Below are positions 1 through 9,727 of a stretch of 64,000 nt of DNA, one piece after another. The position numbers were made by a program, and so were the translations under genes. Below the pieces are notes generated by a model that saw only the letters and a program-made list of their open reading frames with translations, did not search any database and was not told the DNA's origin. Each line of letters opens with the position of its first letter. The stretch's first letter is position 1. Origin of the DNA: Trifolium pratense (Eukaryota > Streptophyta > Magnoliopsida > Fabales > Fabaceae); the NCBI RefSeq assembly GCF_020283565.1, contig NC_060065.1:57697489-57761488 (forward strand), read 5' to 3'.

Positions 1-936
1 GGCAGACTCCGAAATACAAGCCTCCATGATGTGTTGGTTTTTAATGTAGTACGCATGGACCCATTTCTCCCAAAGGCTATCTGATTTGCCACACAGGTTC
101 CAAAGCAGCTTCAGTAAGGAAACACGATTCCAAACCTCAAGATCAATGAAATTCAGACCACCATTACGCAGTGGCGGAACTAGGGGAGGGCTGAGGCGGG
201 CCGCGGCCCTCCCCCAAAAAATAGGAAATTACTAATATACCCTTGGTATTTTCATGAAATTACATATTTGTAATACTTTATATATTTGTGAAGGTAAATA
301 GGAACAGAAGTGGAAGGTTAGCCTAGATGGTAGAGGTTTCAATTCCTAATCCATTTGGAGGTGATGGTCATGGGTTCGAACCATGCCTTACTTGGTTTTG
401 TTTTGTTTTTTTTCTTTCAAAAATCAACTTTAACACACACCCTTGAGGATAAATGTCGTCTTAAACATGTAAAGACATAATTTTGAGATTAATGTTTTTC
501 TTATGATATATCAATTCACAATTTTTATTTTTACCAAAAAAATAAAACACAATTATTTTTAATTTATTTAATCCGTGTCTAATTATTATCTTATATTTAT
601 TAATGAATAAATTTCAATCTAATTTTTTTTTATTGTCTAATTAAGCAAACATTAGTTCAAAGTCAATTATTGATGATTTCAAGTCACTTGACATACGCAG
701 TGTATTATTTTCTGGTATGTAATTTAATTTTTTAATTATCAAATTATTGCTTATTATGACTTAAATTTTTATACGCAATATAATTTTTTTTATTTAATTT
801 ATATATTATAAATTTTTTTAACGGCCCACCCAAGAAAAAATTCCTGGTTCCGCCACTGCCATTACGCTTAGATTGACAAATAGATTTCCAAGCAATAGGA
901 GACTTACAGCTCTTCTCTAAAAAACATCAATTTTAT
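1..936 (-). pseudogene. LINE (non-LTR) ORF2 3' fragment, split by a hAT insertion
   Basis: Read on the minus strand and skipping the hAT insert at 169-858, the flanks join into one open frame. It reads roughly FLEKSCKSPIAWKSICQSKR followed by NGGLNFIDLEVWNRVSLLKL and then LLWNLCGKSDSLWEKWVHAY. The GGLNF..L..WN..LL.KL.W pattern is typical of the region between the reverse transcriptase and the zf-RVT zinc-binding domain of plant L1-like LINEs. The fragment runs off the left edge of the window. No start, promoter or tail is visible, so it is treated as a retrotransposon remnant. The family assignment is from recognition of the motif, not from a search. Confidence 0.7.
169..858. mobile_element. 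Non-autonomous hAT element, 690 bp
   Basis: The ends are near-perfect inverted repeats: CAGTGGCGGAACTAGG on the left and, read from the right end, CAGTGGCGGAACCAGG (15 of 16 match). They are flanked by an exact 8-bp duplication CCATTACG at 161-168 and 859-866. An 8-bp TSD with a CAGTGGCGG terminus is the hAT signature. The interior is AT-rich with no transposase frame. It contains a tRNA-promoter-like segment (box A near 319-333, box B GGTTCGAACC near 373-382). The element interrupts LINE coding sequence. Confidence 0.9.
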
Positions 937-1590
937 ACTTCTCTTAGGTCTTTACCTCTTGGTTTTTTTATAAAACTATCTTAAAGAACTTGTTAGAAAT
1001 AAATAAGTTGAAAACAACTTACAACCAAAATTCATAAACTCTCTTGGACAATTTACCAAATACTTATAAACTTTGTTAATCAAGCATGTTAAATTTCGCC
1101 AGTTTTTATAAACTCCTGTACATGAGATAACCTGAAATAAAAAGTGAATCACGTGTTGAGAATTGAGAAAGTTCTTTTTTTTCCTATTGACAAAAATATA
1201 TTATTTTATTTCACCTCGCTAAACTCGTGTGTGTTAAAAGCCCTCCTTGCAAGTCACATTTTTTTTCAGTTTGGTTTTTGTCAGTCCATAACAAAAAGTT
1301 AAAGGTTCCGTTTAATTTGGACCAACAACTCTTTTTGTCCATCTTGGACCAATGCATTTGATTACCATGGATATAATATAAATTTATTTGGATGGCTGAG
1401 ATTAAATGCTTGCTACCTTTTAGGATAAATTTGCAAGGACAGAGGTGCATGTAAAACTACATGATTCTTTCTTTCTTTTTTTTTGTTACCAGATTAGTGG
1501 ACTGAAACTTAAGAAAGTGGACTGGACCTTAAGAAGGCCATATATACCATGGACCTTAAAATGAATTTTGGGTCAATATAAAAATAAAAA
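937..1590. other. Intergenic, no gene seen
   Basis: AT-rich sequence with only short spurious frames on either strand. No recognisable protein motif, tRNA or repeat boundary was found. Confidence 0.5.
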
Positions 1591-1842
1591 GATGTTTTCT
1601 CTTTCGACCCCGTGATTCTTTTATATCCCAATATTCTAATTTTGTCCTTGCAGAAAAATTCAGTTCTCAGAAACCGAATTTTTTCTAATGCAAATTCAGA
1701 GTAAATTTCGGTTTTTAGAAATCAAAATTTGTTTTCAAGACAAAAAAAAATTTCGGTTTCTATAAACCGAAGTTTTTTCAAGGGCGAAATTGGAAATTCA
1801 GGGGATATAAAAGAAATACGGGGAATCAAGAGAGAAAACATC
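1591..1842. repeat. Foldback MITE, about 252 bp
   Basis: The left arm begins GATGTTTTCTCTTTCGACC and the right end, reverse-complemented, begins GATGTTTTCTCTCTTGATTC. The arms stay similar for about 50 bp, and the centre repeats AATTTCGGTTTCTAnAAACCGAA-like palindromes. The flanks share AAATAAAA (about 1582-1590 and 1843-1850), a possible 8-bp TSD, but this is low-complexity sequence. The superfamily was not assigned. Confidence 0.6.
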
Positions 1843-2623
1843 AAATAAAATTTAGTTTGATACCAAATCTAATCCACTCTTTTTTTTTAATCCAATGGTT
1901 GTGATCAATTCCCTTAAAATATCATGTGATTGTATCTCTAGAGAATTAATTCCTAATTATCTGTTTTTTCTCAATAAAATTCCTAATTCATTGTCCTCAT
2001 AAAAAAAACCCTAATTCACTGTGTTTAGTTTTCATCCAATATTTGTTTGAATCGTTTTTTTAACTTTGTCCATCTTTCCCATGGAATTTCTTCCAGCTCT
2101 CACATGTGACCTCTCTTCTCTGGTGTACGGTACAAATTTCAATAAAGTACAAATTTTGCATCAAAATTATGAATTAATTTATTTTAATTTTTTGTATCCA
2201 TCTTTCTTTTGCACATTTAATCTTCCTAGAGGGTAACAATATAATTCATCGCTCCACCTTGCTGATGATCGATATTTTTTTCTTAAATCAAGAAAGCTAG
2301 TAAAAAGCTGGATTCTTCCAAATTGCTTCCACAAAGGAATGAAAAATAAAACTAGCAATCGATCGAACCAAAAAATGACTATATGAATTATTATTGGTAC
2401 AAGATTCCAATATTTGATATGTGGTAGTTGTGACTTGTGATGATGATCAAAACAAGAGATTCATAAGCATCGTTAAGAGATATTGTTCAAGAAAAAAACA
2501 AAGGAAGGGATATGGTCATCGGATTTTTCGGTAACAAATTAATTAAGGAGCAAATCACATAAAGGATATCATGTGAGTTTAGTAAGTGAATGATTTAAGA
2601 CCTTTGGATTAACTTAAATGGAT

Positions 2624-2625
<2 letters not shown>
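1843..2625. other. Intergenic, no gene seen
   Basis: AT-rich. A 16-codon frame beginning at an ATG near 2081 and ending at a GT was noticed, but nothing continues it. No other feature can be supported. Confidence 0.4.

Positions 2626-2683
<58 letters not shown>
2626..2683. repeat. (AT)n microsatellite, about 58 bp
   Basis: An uninterrupted run of about 29 AT dinucleotides. Such tracts are highly length-variable and can form cruciforms. Confidence 0.95.
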
Positions 2684-2685
<2 letters not shown>

Positions 2686-2820
2686 ATTAAATTTATATCT
2701 TTTATGAATATGTAGCAGTGTTGTTGTCCTGTATTTGTGTCGTCGTATCTGTGTCGTTTCGCCGTGTCCGTGCTTCATAGATTATTGGCGCGAACTTAAT
2801 GACTTAAATAATTTTACTTA

Positions 2821-2967
2821 CTCCCTCCGGACACAATTATAAGCAAAAAACCACTTTTTAGATTCATTGAAAAAATAATGTATCCAGTCTATATTATTTA
2901 CTAGATACATTACTTTTTCAATAAACCTAAAAAGTGTTTTTTTGCTTATAATTGTGTCCGGAGCGAC
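2821..2967. mobile_element. Stowaway-type MITE (Tc1/mariner), 147 bp
   Basis: The left end is CTCCCTCCGGACACAATTAT and the reverse complement of the right end is GTCGCTCCGGACACAATTAT. The arms pair for about 40 bp or more. It is flanked by TA on both sides (2819-2820 and 2968-2969). The CTCCCTCCG terminus with a TA target is the classic Stowaway signature. Confidence 0.9.
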
Positions 2968-3192
2968 TAATTATTAAGTAAAAAAATACTTTCTTTTTTT
3001 TTAGTAAAAAAATAGTTGAATTAGGATTAATCCATTTTTTTAGTAAAAAAATACTTGAATTAGGATCCGTCAATTCGTTGATTCAGTAATTATATAAAGT
3101 GAGTTCTTTGATTCTGCTAATTGTAAGTGTGAAATACAATTCCTCAGTCCCCAATTCGTTTTTATTTTTACAATCTAACTTTTGGATTGGTA

Positions 3193-3300
3193 ATGTTTAG
3201 AAATCAGAATCTGCTGTTTGAAGGATTAATCGAGAAATGTATTGGTCTTGCAACAGTGGGAGTGGTTCAAGAGATAGCTGGATCAGATACGAAAACATGA
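3193..3300 (+). other. Short coding-like frame of 35 codons
   Basis: An ATG-to-TGA frame whose middle reads LLFEGLIEKCIGLATVGVV. Its composition is more protein-like than the surrounding AT-rich DNA. The start lies just upstream of a TTTAG that could also be a splice acceptor, so this may be the last exon of a gene fragment instead of a complete small gene. No family was recognised and no upstream exon was found. Confidence 0.25.
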
Positions 3301-3345
3301 CAACAATAATTCTAGATTAAATTTTCTGAAAATATAATATACCTT

Positions 3346-3474
3346 TGGGAGAAATACTATGTAGCCATATCTATTGTAGATGGAATCTTTTGACCGGATC
3401 AAAGTAAAGATTCCCAGTATTTTACATGGGTACAAGATGCACAAAATCATGTTTCCCCCAGGCTAAACGGACCC
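3346..3474. repeat. Copy 1 of a 130-bp dispersed direct repeat
   Basis: Nearly identical (about five differences) to 5598-5727 in the same orientation. Both copies begin TGGGAGAAATACTATGTAGC and end GGCTAAACGGACCC. The FLZ-domain gene lies between them. Its nature is unknown. Confidence 0.85.
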
Positions 3475-3629
3475 CTTATTCATTAGGAAGAGTGTTAAAG
3501 TCAGTCAGAGTTAAGTAAAACTAGATTTACTCATGTCGGTTGGATAAACTACACACAATTGTTCAAGGGTAATCTACGAAATAAAAAAGGCTAACTGTCC
3601 AAGGTCAAAATTGTACAAAATAAAATTGT

Positions 3630-3930
3630 ATAATTGAAAAGTTTGGTCTCTTAAGTTTTTACTATTTGCATTAGTTACTCCTTTTCGTTAGTTTTTCAAC
3701 TAACAACGTTTGAACTATACACGTGTCAAAGTATCAAAGTGTCAACGTGTCTGATCATACATACAAATTGTCTGTCCACATATACAAACCGTCTGTCACA
3801 TGTGACAAAACTGACGGAAAGTACTAACTAATGCAAACGATGAAAACGTAAAAGACTAAATTGATATTTTTTAGATGTAAAGGGCCAAATCGAAACATAA
3901 AATAAACGTAAGGAACCAAATGTTTAGTTA
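3630..3930. repeat. Degenerate inverted-repeat (MITE-like) relic
   Basis: TTTGGTCTCTTAAGTTTTTA near 3640 is mirrored by sequence that reverse-complements to TTTAGTCTTTTACGTTTTCA near 3860. The pairing continues through GCATTAGTTA..CTTT.CGT.AG. The outer ends do not match well, so the element is probably truncated. No TSD was found. Confidence 0.5.
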
Positions 3931-4166
3931 AGGCAAAAATAAAAAAATATGCGTAAGTATTATTTTTCTAGTTATACAAGCAAAAATTAAATAAACAAAT
4001 ATTTTAGAAAAGACCGAAATTAAATCTCCATTGAAAAATATAGAGTCTAATACTTTTTCCTAAATAAATAATAATAGTATTCCTCCCTTAAATAGAAAAT
4101 AAAATAAAATGCAAAACTAAAGTTGACGAAGCAAAGATTGAGGTATCATAAATAAAACATATTTGA

Positions 4167-5198
4167 TTATTTTTGAGATTCCGATGAGGTTGAGATATTT
4201 GTCCTCTTCTTTCCCATAGACTCCTTTATTACTTCATCATCGTAGTACATCTGTAGTGTACGACATCGCTCTGAGCAGAAACCATTGCTCCTGAAACGAA
4301 CAAAAAATTAAAATAAATATTTCAACAAAAGGTGTGTTAAATATTTTGAGTAAAGCGTATTTGTCAACAAAAAAAAAAGTGTAACTGAGCTCTAATTATT
4401 TTACAATATTACATTTTTAGCAAATGAATTATGAAACGCCACAAACCAAAATTAATCTTAAAAATTGGTCCCTAATAAAAAGAAAAGTTCAATTGGATTT
4501 CTAATTATTTAAAAATATTTTACTTTATAAGTGAAGCACCAAAAATTCAAAACTAACTTATTACGTCTTGTGTTGTTCATTTGTTTTCACATCAACAACA
4601 TAATATTTACTCGCATTCATAAATAAAATAAAGTAAATTGAACGGATACCATTGTAAAATAAGAATTGAAAATAAATAAAAAACATTGACTAGAATTGGG
4701 TGACAGAGTTAATAATAATTAAATCAAAAGGTGCCCAGAAGAAATTGAGGAAAATAAGATGCATGATATTGCGAATTCAAATTTTGTTCAAACTAACAAG
4801 AATAAGGAATGGAAAGAACAAATCGTTGTAGTCTAGTTGGTCAGGATATTTGGCTCTCACCCGAAAAACGTGGGTTCAAGCTCAGCAATATTTTTTTTTC
4901 AATAATAATATATTTGTCGTTAAAAAAAGTGGAAACAAATAACGATCGCAATCAACTAATAAATCACTCAAATAATAATAATTCTAACTAAATAAAATTC
5001 AATAATTAACTTGTACCTGTACATGTAGATGGTTTTATCATCCATGTTTTTCTTACATACAAAACAAACCCTTAAATCATGCGAAGTCACGTTCAAACTA
5101 AATTTCAATTCAAATTTACCACCCTTAAATCTTTGTTCACCATCATTTGATGTGTTTGTTGTTTCTTTTGTTGAACGATGAGGTCTCTTCCCTGACAT
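4167..5198 (-). CDS. FLZ-domain (FCS-like zinc finger, DUF581) protein, 101 aa
   Basis: Exon 1 is 5017-5198 (60 codons plus AG) and exon 2 is 4167-4290. The 726-bp intron starts GTACAAG and ends TTTCAG, and the split codon AG|G encodes Arg61. The protein carries a plant FLZ domain at about residues 40-80: CFVC (Cys45/Cys48), IYMYR before the junction, then GFCSERC (Cys66/Cys70). This matches the C-x2-C-x17-F-C-S-x2-C zinc-binding layout. FLZ proteins act as adaptors of the SnRK1 energy-sensing kinase; that role is family knowledge, not visible here. The N terminus is polar and basic (MSGKRPHRSTKE), and the C-terminal tail is lysine/serine-rich. At 101 aa it is within the usual small size of the family. 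The intron holds an antisense tRNA-Glu-like sequence, and a 130-bp direct repeat flanks the gene on both sides. The domain makes the call secure; the exact start is likely but unproven. Confidence 0.85.
4823..4894 (+). tRNA. tRNA-Glu(CUC)-like sequence, probably a pseudogene or SINE head
   Basis: The block follows tRNA-Glu closely: box A TAGTCTAGTTGGTCAGGATA, an anticodon arm with stem TTTGG/CCGAA and loop CTCTCAC (anticodon CTC), and box B GGGTTCAAGC. The acceptor stem has a mismatch and the T stem is badly broken, so a functional tRNA is doubtful. A T-run follows at about 4890. It lies in the FLZ gene's intron, antisense to that gene. Confidence 0.6.
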
Positions 5199-5597
5199 CT
5201 TCTATTTTTTCAAAACGAAAAATCTTGTTTTGTCTTGCCACTACTCAATTGTCTTACCCTGTATATATATATTTATTTTACAAACGTCTTGCCATATTTT
5301 GAAAGACAATATTGTGAGAAGATTGTGTTAAAAAATATTCAAATATATCCAATAATAGAAGTAATTTACTTTATAAAGAATCTGGCAAATATTTTTCAAA
5401 TATTATATTCAATCATAAAGGTATTAGGATTATTTCAAAAAAAAAAAAAACCAAAAGAATCCGAAATATCCTTTCTAAAAAAATATAATCAGATTTTGTG
5501 AGTTTTTTTGTTTAAATTTTAAGCAAAAGAAAAGGCAAAACAAATACCACTTGGATACAACTGTATTTTGCTTTTAAAAATAAAAATAAATCTTAAA

Positions 5598-5727
5598 TGG
5601 GAGAAATACTATGTAGCCATATCTATTGTAGATGGAATCTTTTGACCGGATCAAAGTAAAGATTCCCAGTATTTTACATGCGTCCAAGATGCACCAAATC
5701 ATGTTTTTCCCCAGGCTAAACGGACCC
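5598..5727. repeat. Copy 2 of the 130-bp dispersed direct repeat
   Basis: See the copy at 3346-3474. This copy starts TG and is followed by an A (reading ..ACCCA). A terminal-repeat origin was therefore considered, but no TSD or primer-binding site supports it. Confidence 0.85.
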
Positions 5728-6152
5728 AAAGTTAAAACTTCACTCTACTTAGATGTTGCTGCTTGTTGCTTTGTTTTTACAATGGATTGTTCAATATCCC
5801 TTCATCAAGATCACAGTTTTTTTTTTAAGTCTATTAGCAGCAACTAGCAAGTACACATGTCGATATCTGCTACAAACATCATCATAGGAACAAAAAGGAT
5901 CTCATCCAGCAATCATATAAAAACATAGATGTTACAATATAGAATAAAATCCTCATGTTACAACATAAAAAACAATGGTTAAATTTGAGAATGTTAATAC
6001 AAGTATTCAGTGGCCAGCCAAAATCCTCGCCTGCACCATAGTAGAGAATAAAATATCTGCCTGGCTTTGGTTACATGCCATTCTAAGTCACAAGATGCTC
6101 ACCACACGACTCAAATTGCTGATTCTATAACGATTGCCTCAGAATTTCTTGT
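5728..6152. other. Downstream region of the LOLITA-like gene
   Basis: No other coding signal. It probably includes the 3'UTR of the minus-strand LOLITA-like gene, whose stop codon is at 6153-6155. The poly(A) site was not located. Confidence 0.4.
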
Positions 6153-9100
6153 TCAGAACTCGGTAGGAGGCTTCAACCTTATCAATCTCTTGATTCTATC
6201 TTTTTCCGTATTTTCCAAATATCCCTTCAAAAGATATACAACGAAAAAGTAAGCACGACATCAAAGAAGAAACCCCTCTTTGTAAATTGTAACAATGTAA
6301 CACAGGAGTACATACGATGCAAAAAAAAACAAAGATGAAAAAACAAAGTGGTGTGTGTAGTGAACAGAGACAAAAAGTTGAAATAAAAAGACGAGGAAAA
6401 CCCGTCATTATTTTGTTGCTTCAGTTCACATTTATAAAGATGGAGTATCATAGCAGAATATAATCATAATGTGATGGTCTCATGCAAAATAATTAACATC
6501 AAGTAACAAAATTTATAGTAGTAACTAGATAGATACATATGATGGTATACACAATGTGAATGTCACAAAATGAGGTGTCTCTATGGTAAGTAGGATGAAT
6601 GAGTCTATAAGATAAGTAAAATGAATGGGTTAACCGAGAAAAGTTTCAAAAGTTAGCTGTGATCTTTTACTAAACATTGTCCGGCATGTCTTCTCACCTT
6701 CCACACAATTTCATCCAAACACAAGCAAATTCTTCCATACTTATCAAGGAAACGCCGCTCAGTTGGGGGCTTCCCACATACATCCTTTACAGCTGAGGTT
6801 ATTGTAAAGATCACCTCCGACACTGGAGAAAAACAAAACATTTGGAAATTAGTTTTTTTTTTTTTTTTTTGATAAGCACATTTGGAAATTAGTATTGTCG
6901 ATGTAAAGTTACAAAAGTACTGGACAGCTTTCAAACATACAAATTTTTCCAAATTCCAAACCTTGGTTAAATAACAATATGCTTGAGTCACTTGTTTTTT
7001 TTACTATATATTTATATTTTTCTTTCATTGGAAAGTTGGACAAAATTGTCCACTAAGTTTAGTTTCCAAGTCCCTTCTAGTTCACTTGATTGCTAACTTT
7101 TCTCAATACTTCATTATTTAAAATGAAGTGCCATACTTCTGACACCACAAGAGTATCCTTTAATAGCTAGTATATCTTCTATTACTATAGAGAATATGGG
7201 GGAAGGTTTCCATCTTCTATTAATAGCTCCTTTGTCTAGGGCGTGTTTCATGGCTAAATGAGAATGGTGGAGCAGATTGAAGGGACACTGCGGAGAGAAG
7301 CTTGCAAGAATTCAGACAATAGAAAGAAAAGGAAATGGAACAATGGTTATGGATGGACACTAGTGAAACATATATAGAGGCTATGATACAAGAAATATTG
7401 TGCACCCTGGATGAGATTCTTGGGAACACAATTGACAACATAAGGAGAGGCAAAGCGTGGGTGCAAGACACAACAGTAACAGAGAAAAATCAGCCTTGAT
7501 TGATAAGCCAAGAAAATAATCAACACATTAGAAGGTTGAATAATTGATGTCTCGGAGATGAGGTGGGATAAAAACAATATTCCACTGTTGATGCAGCTAC
7601 TGAGATAAAAAGGCAAAGCAACTGCTAGATATCAGAGGCCATTATTATCTTTAATATTTATGTCCGTAAACCCTATTTGTACAATATTCAAGCAATCACA
7701 AGCAGATAACCTCAAGGACAAGGTTGGACAGGGGAGGGGGGGTGGGGAGTATTGCTAGATGTATGTAAGAACTAAGGACTGTTGCTGCGAGGGTTATTTA
7801 GTTGGGTTGAGATCATTAGAAAAAATAAAGCATGTTGCCTGTAAATAAGAGGAGGGGTAGAGAGGGATTGATATCTTGTTATTTAATAAAGAATTGGGGA
7901 CTTTTGGTATAAGCAGATGCAGGCCCCCCGAAGTTCTGCAGTGTTCTATTTTATCTTTGTAATTTGGGGTTTGTCCCTGTTTTTTTTCTAACAAGATATT
8001 GGGTTGTTATAAAACTTCAATCTAAAAAAGTGAGCATATCCACTTTCAAGCATCAACAACTTAGATGATTCATTTCTATGTTTTATTTTACTATCAGTAA
8101 GTATGAAATATTGCTGCAGTTTCAAATTAAAGATTGGTTCATAGAATACGTACAAGCAAGTTCATCATACGCGTCCTTCCCCACAACGTATATACTGACA
8201 TCTCCAAGTATTGTATATACAATATAAACTGACCTGATAAAGATAAAAAATAGAAGTAAAATACTAAATCATCATGTATACTAAAAGGAAATACATTCAC
8301 ACATCACATACACAAGAGAGAAAAGAAGTATACTCACTTGTGGCAAGCAACTAGAAGTTCTTCATTTTTTACACCCTTAAGATTATCAGCTCCTAGTTTG
8401 ACCAAGAAAGAACGCCAGTGTAGGCGTTCCTCCGCAGGAACTCCATGAAAACTGCCACCATAAATCCATTAAGTTCTCATGATCAATTTAGTTATTATAT
8501 TACTCTAGAGTATGAAGCTATCTAACAATAATCCGTCCTCAATTTAGCAAGATAACATCAAAAGATTATCAAAATTTCTAAATATCAGTGTTGTTAAAAC
8601 ACGGATACGGTGGTTCTATAGCGTAGCAGAATTTTAAGTCACTATTGTTCCGTGATACCCTATTTAGGCTCTGTTTGGGAAGGCCAATAAGCTAGCTTAT
8701 AGCTCATAGCTTTTAGCTTATAAGCTAAAACCCCTATTTGGTAACAGTTTTTAAAAAAGAGCTTATAGCTTATAGCTTATTTTTTAAACGCTATTTCAAG
8801 TAGCTTATGAGCTTATAACTTATCATTTTTCTTCCAATTTTACCCCTATCAGCTTACTTGAAAAAAATTAAATATTAATTAAACATATATTTTTCATGTC
8901 ATTTCATACTTATAAGCTAATTCAACCGCTAATTTTACCAAACACTACAAATTCAATCAGCTAGTTTATTTGCTATAAGCAAAAAGCTAGCTTATAAGCT
9001 ATCCGCTATTTTTACCAAACAGATCAGTCCTCGACTTTGTATGTGGTTAAATATAGGGACCAACTTGACAATTGAATAGAGTCGAGGACCTTTTTGAAAT

Positions 9101-9400
9101 ATTCATAAAAGTCGTGCATCTATTTAAGAGTGTTTAGCATTGTTTATAGCAGTCTTGCATATTGAAATTTGAACAAACTGCTATTTTTCAAGATCTGATT
9201 AACAACACTATTAAGTATATGATCTAGTAATTTGTTAATTGCTACAGCATTAAAGGGGTTAACCTACGAAAAAATAAGCTAAACAAATATCAAAATTTTC
9301 AAAAGCGTATAGATCAAACAAACTGCAGAAAATTATAACAAGACAAGAAAAAATTGAGGAAATTGGTAAGTAGAATATATAGATCAGAAACAGAAAATAG

Positions 9401-9436
<36 letters not shown>

Positions 9437-9492
9437 TACCGTTCGATGAGGATGTTGCCCTCAGCGTTGGCAAACAGCACCGCGAGTATCAT
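6153..9492 (-). CDS. LOLITA: LOLITA-like longin/SNARE-like small subunit (TPLATE complex), 147 aa
   Basis: Five exons join in frame: 9440-9492, 8338-8451, 8154-8233, 6698-6822 and 6153-6224. All four introns have GT..AG ends. The protein begins MILAVLFANAEGNILIER, continues FHGVPAEERLHWRSFLVKLG, KNEELLVACHKSVYIVYT and KDVCGKPPTERRF, and ends with DEIVWKGYLENTEKDRIKRL and RLKPPTEF. This is a single longin-fold domain the size of an adaptor sigma subunit. It matches the small plant protein LOLITA, a subunit of the TPLATE endocytic adaptor complex at the plasma membrane, as I remember that family; no alignment was run. A (GA)n microsatellite begins a few bases inside intron 1. Intron 1 also carries a nested MITE, and intron 3 is about 1.3 kb with retroelement-like sequence. 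A hAT element starts 235 bp upstream of the ATG. The alternative is another SNARE-like small adaptor subunit. Confidence 0.82.
7220..7995. repeat. Degenerate retroelement-like sequence in intron 3 of the LOLITA-like gene
   Basis: Less AT-rich than its surroundings, with broken frames. The right part has LTR-like features (TGTAAATAAGAGG, AATAAAG, and a run ending TTTTTTTTCTAACA). No paired LTR, PBS or TSD was found, so only a loose TE-relic call is made. Confidence 0.3.
8588..9209. repeat. TIR-bearing repeat in intron 1 of the LOLITA-like gene, with a nested MITE
   Basis: The outer ends AGTGTTGTTAA and TTAACAACACT are inverted repeats. Internal text such as TAGCGTAGCAGAATTT and AATTTGAACAAACTGCTAT resembles the repeat at 33195-33365. 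A second, palindromic element (about 8667-9025) sits inside. Its ends are CTCTGTTTGG and CCAAACAGATC, and it has many AGCTTATAGCTTAT words. No clean TSDs were found for either. Confidence 0.5.
9406..9432. repeat. (GA)n microsatellite at a splice donor
   Basis: About 13 GA repeats. On the minus strand this is a (CT)n tract starting a few bases after the exon 1 donor GTACTCG of the LOLITA-like gene. Confidence 0.95.
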
Positions 9493-9727
9493 GTTTCTGA
9501 TCGTTCTGAGAACAAACACCACCGTAGTGCGTCGTTAAATTCCCGTGTCCCAAATTACTTACATACCCTTATATGTGATTTTTTTTTTTTTTTTGAATAA
9601 AAACAAATGCCAAATAATACTTCCAATTTTTTTTTTAAGAAAATATTTTCACATGTATTCAAAATAATAAAGTCACTATATTTGGTCAAGTGGTGAGAGA
9701 TTTGGATAATATGCAGGAGGTTATAGG

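Noticed and set aside
2081..2130. ATG with 16 codons ending at a GT, as a possible first exon
   Set aside because: No acceptor or following exon could be found on the plus strand.
2626..2683. Considered as a CRISPR-like or satellite array
   Set aside because: A simple AT microsatellite with no spacers. CRISPR arrays are not expected in a plant nuclear genome.
3346..5727. LTR retrotransposon enclosing the FLZ gene
   Set aside because: The 130-bp repeats lack an adjacent PBS or PPT and a TSD, and the enclosed gene retains its intron.
6653..6991. 112-codon minus-strand frame as a stand-alone gene
   Set aside because: Only 6698-6822 is coding (exon 4 of the LOLITA-like gene). The rest is intron read-through around a poly(A/T) tract.
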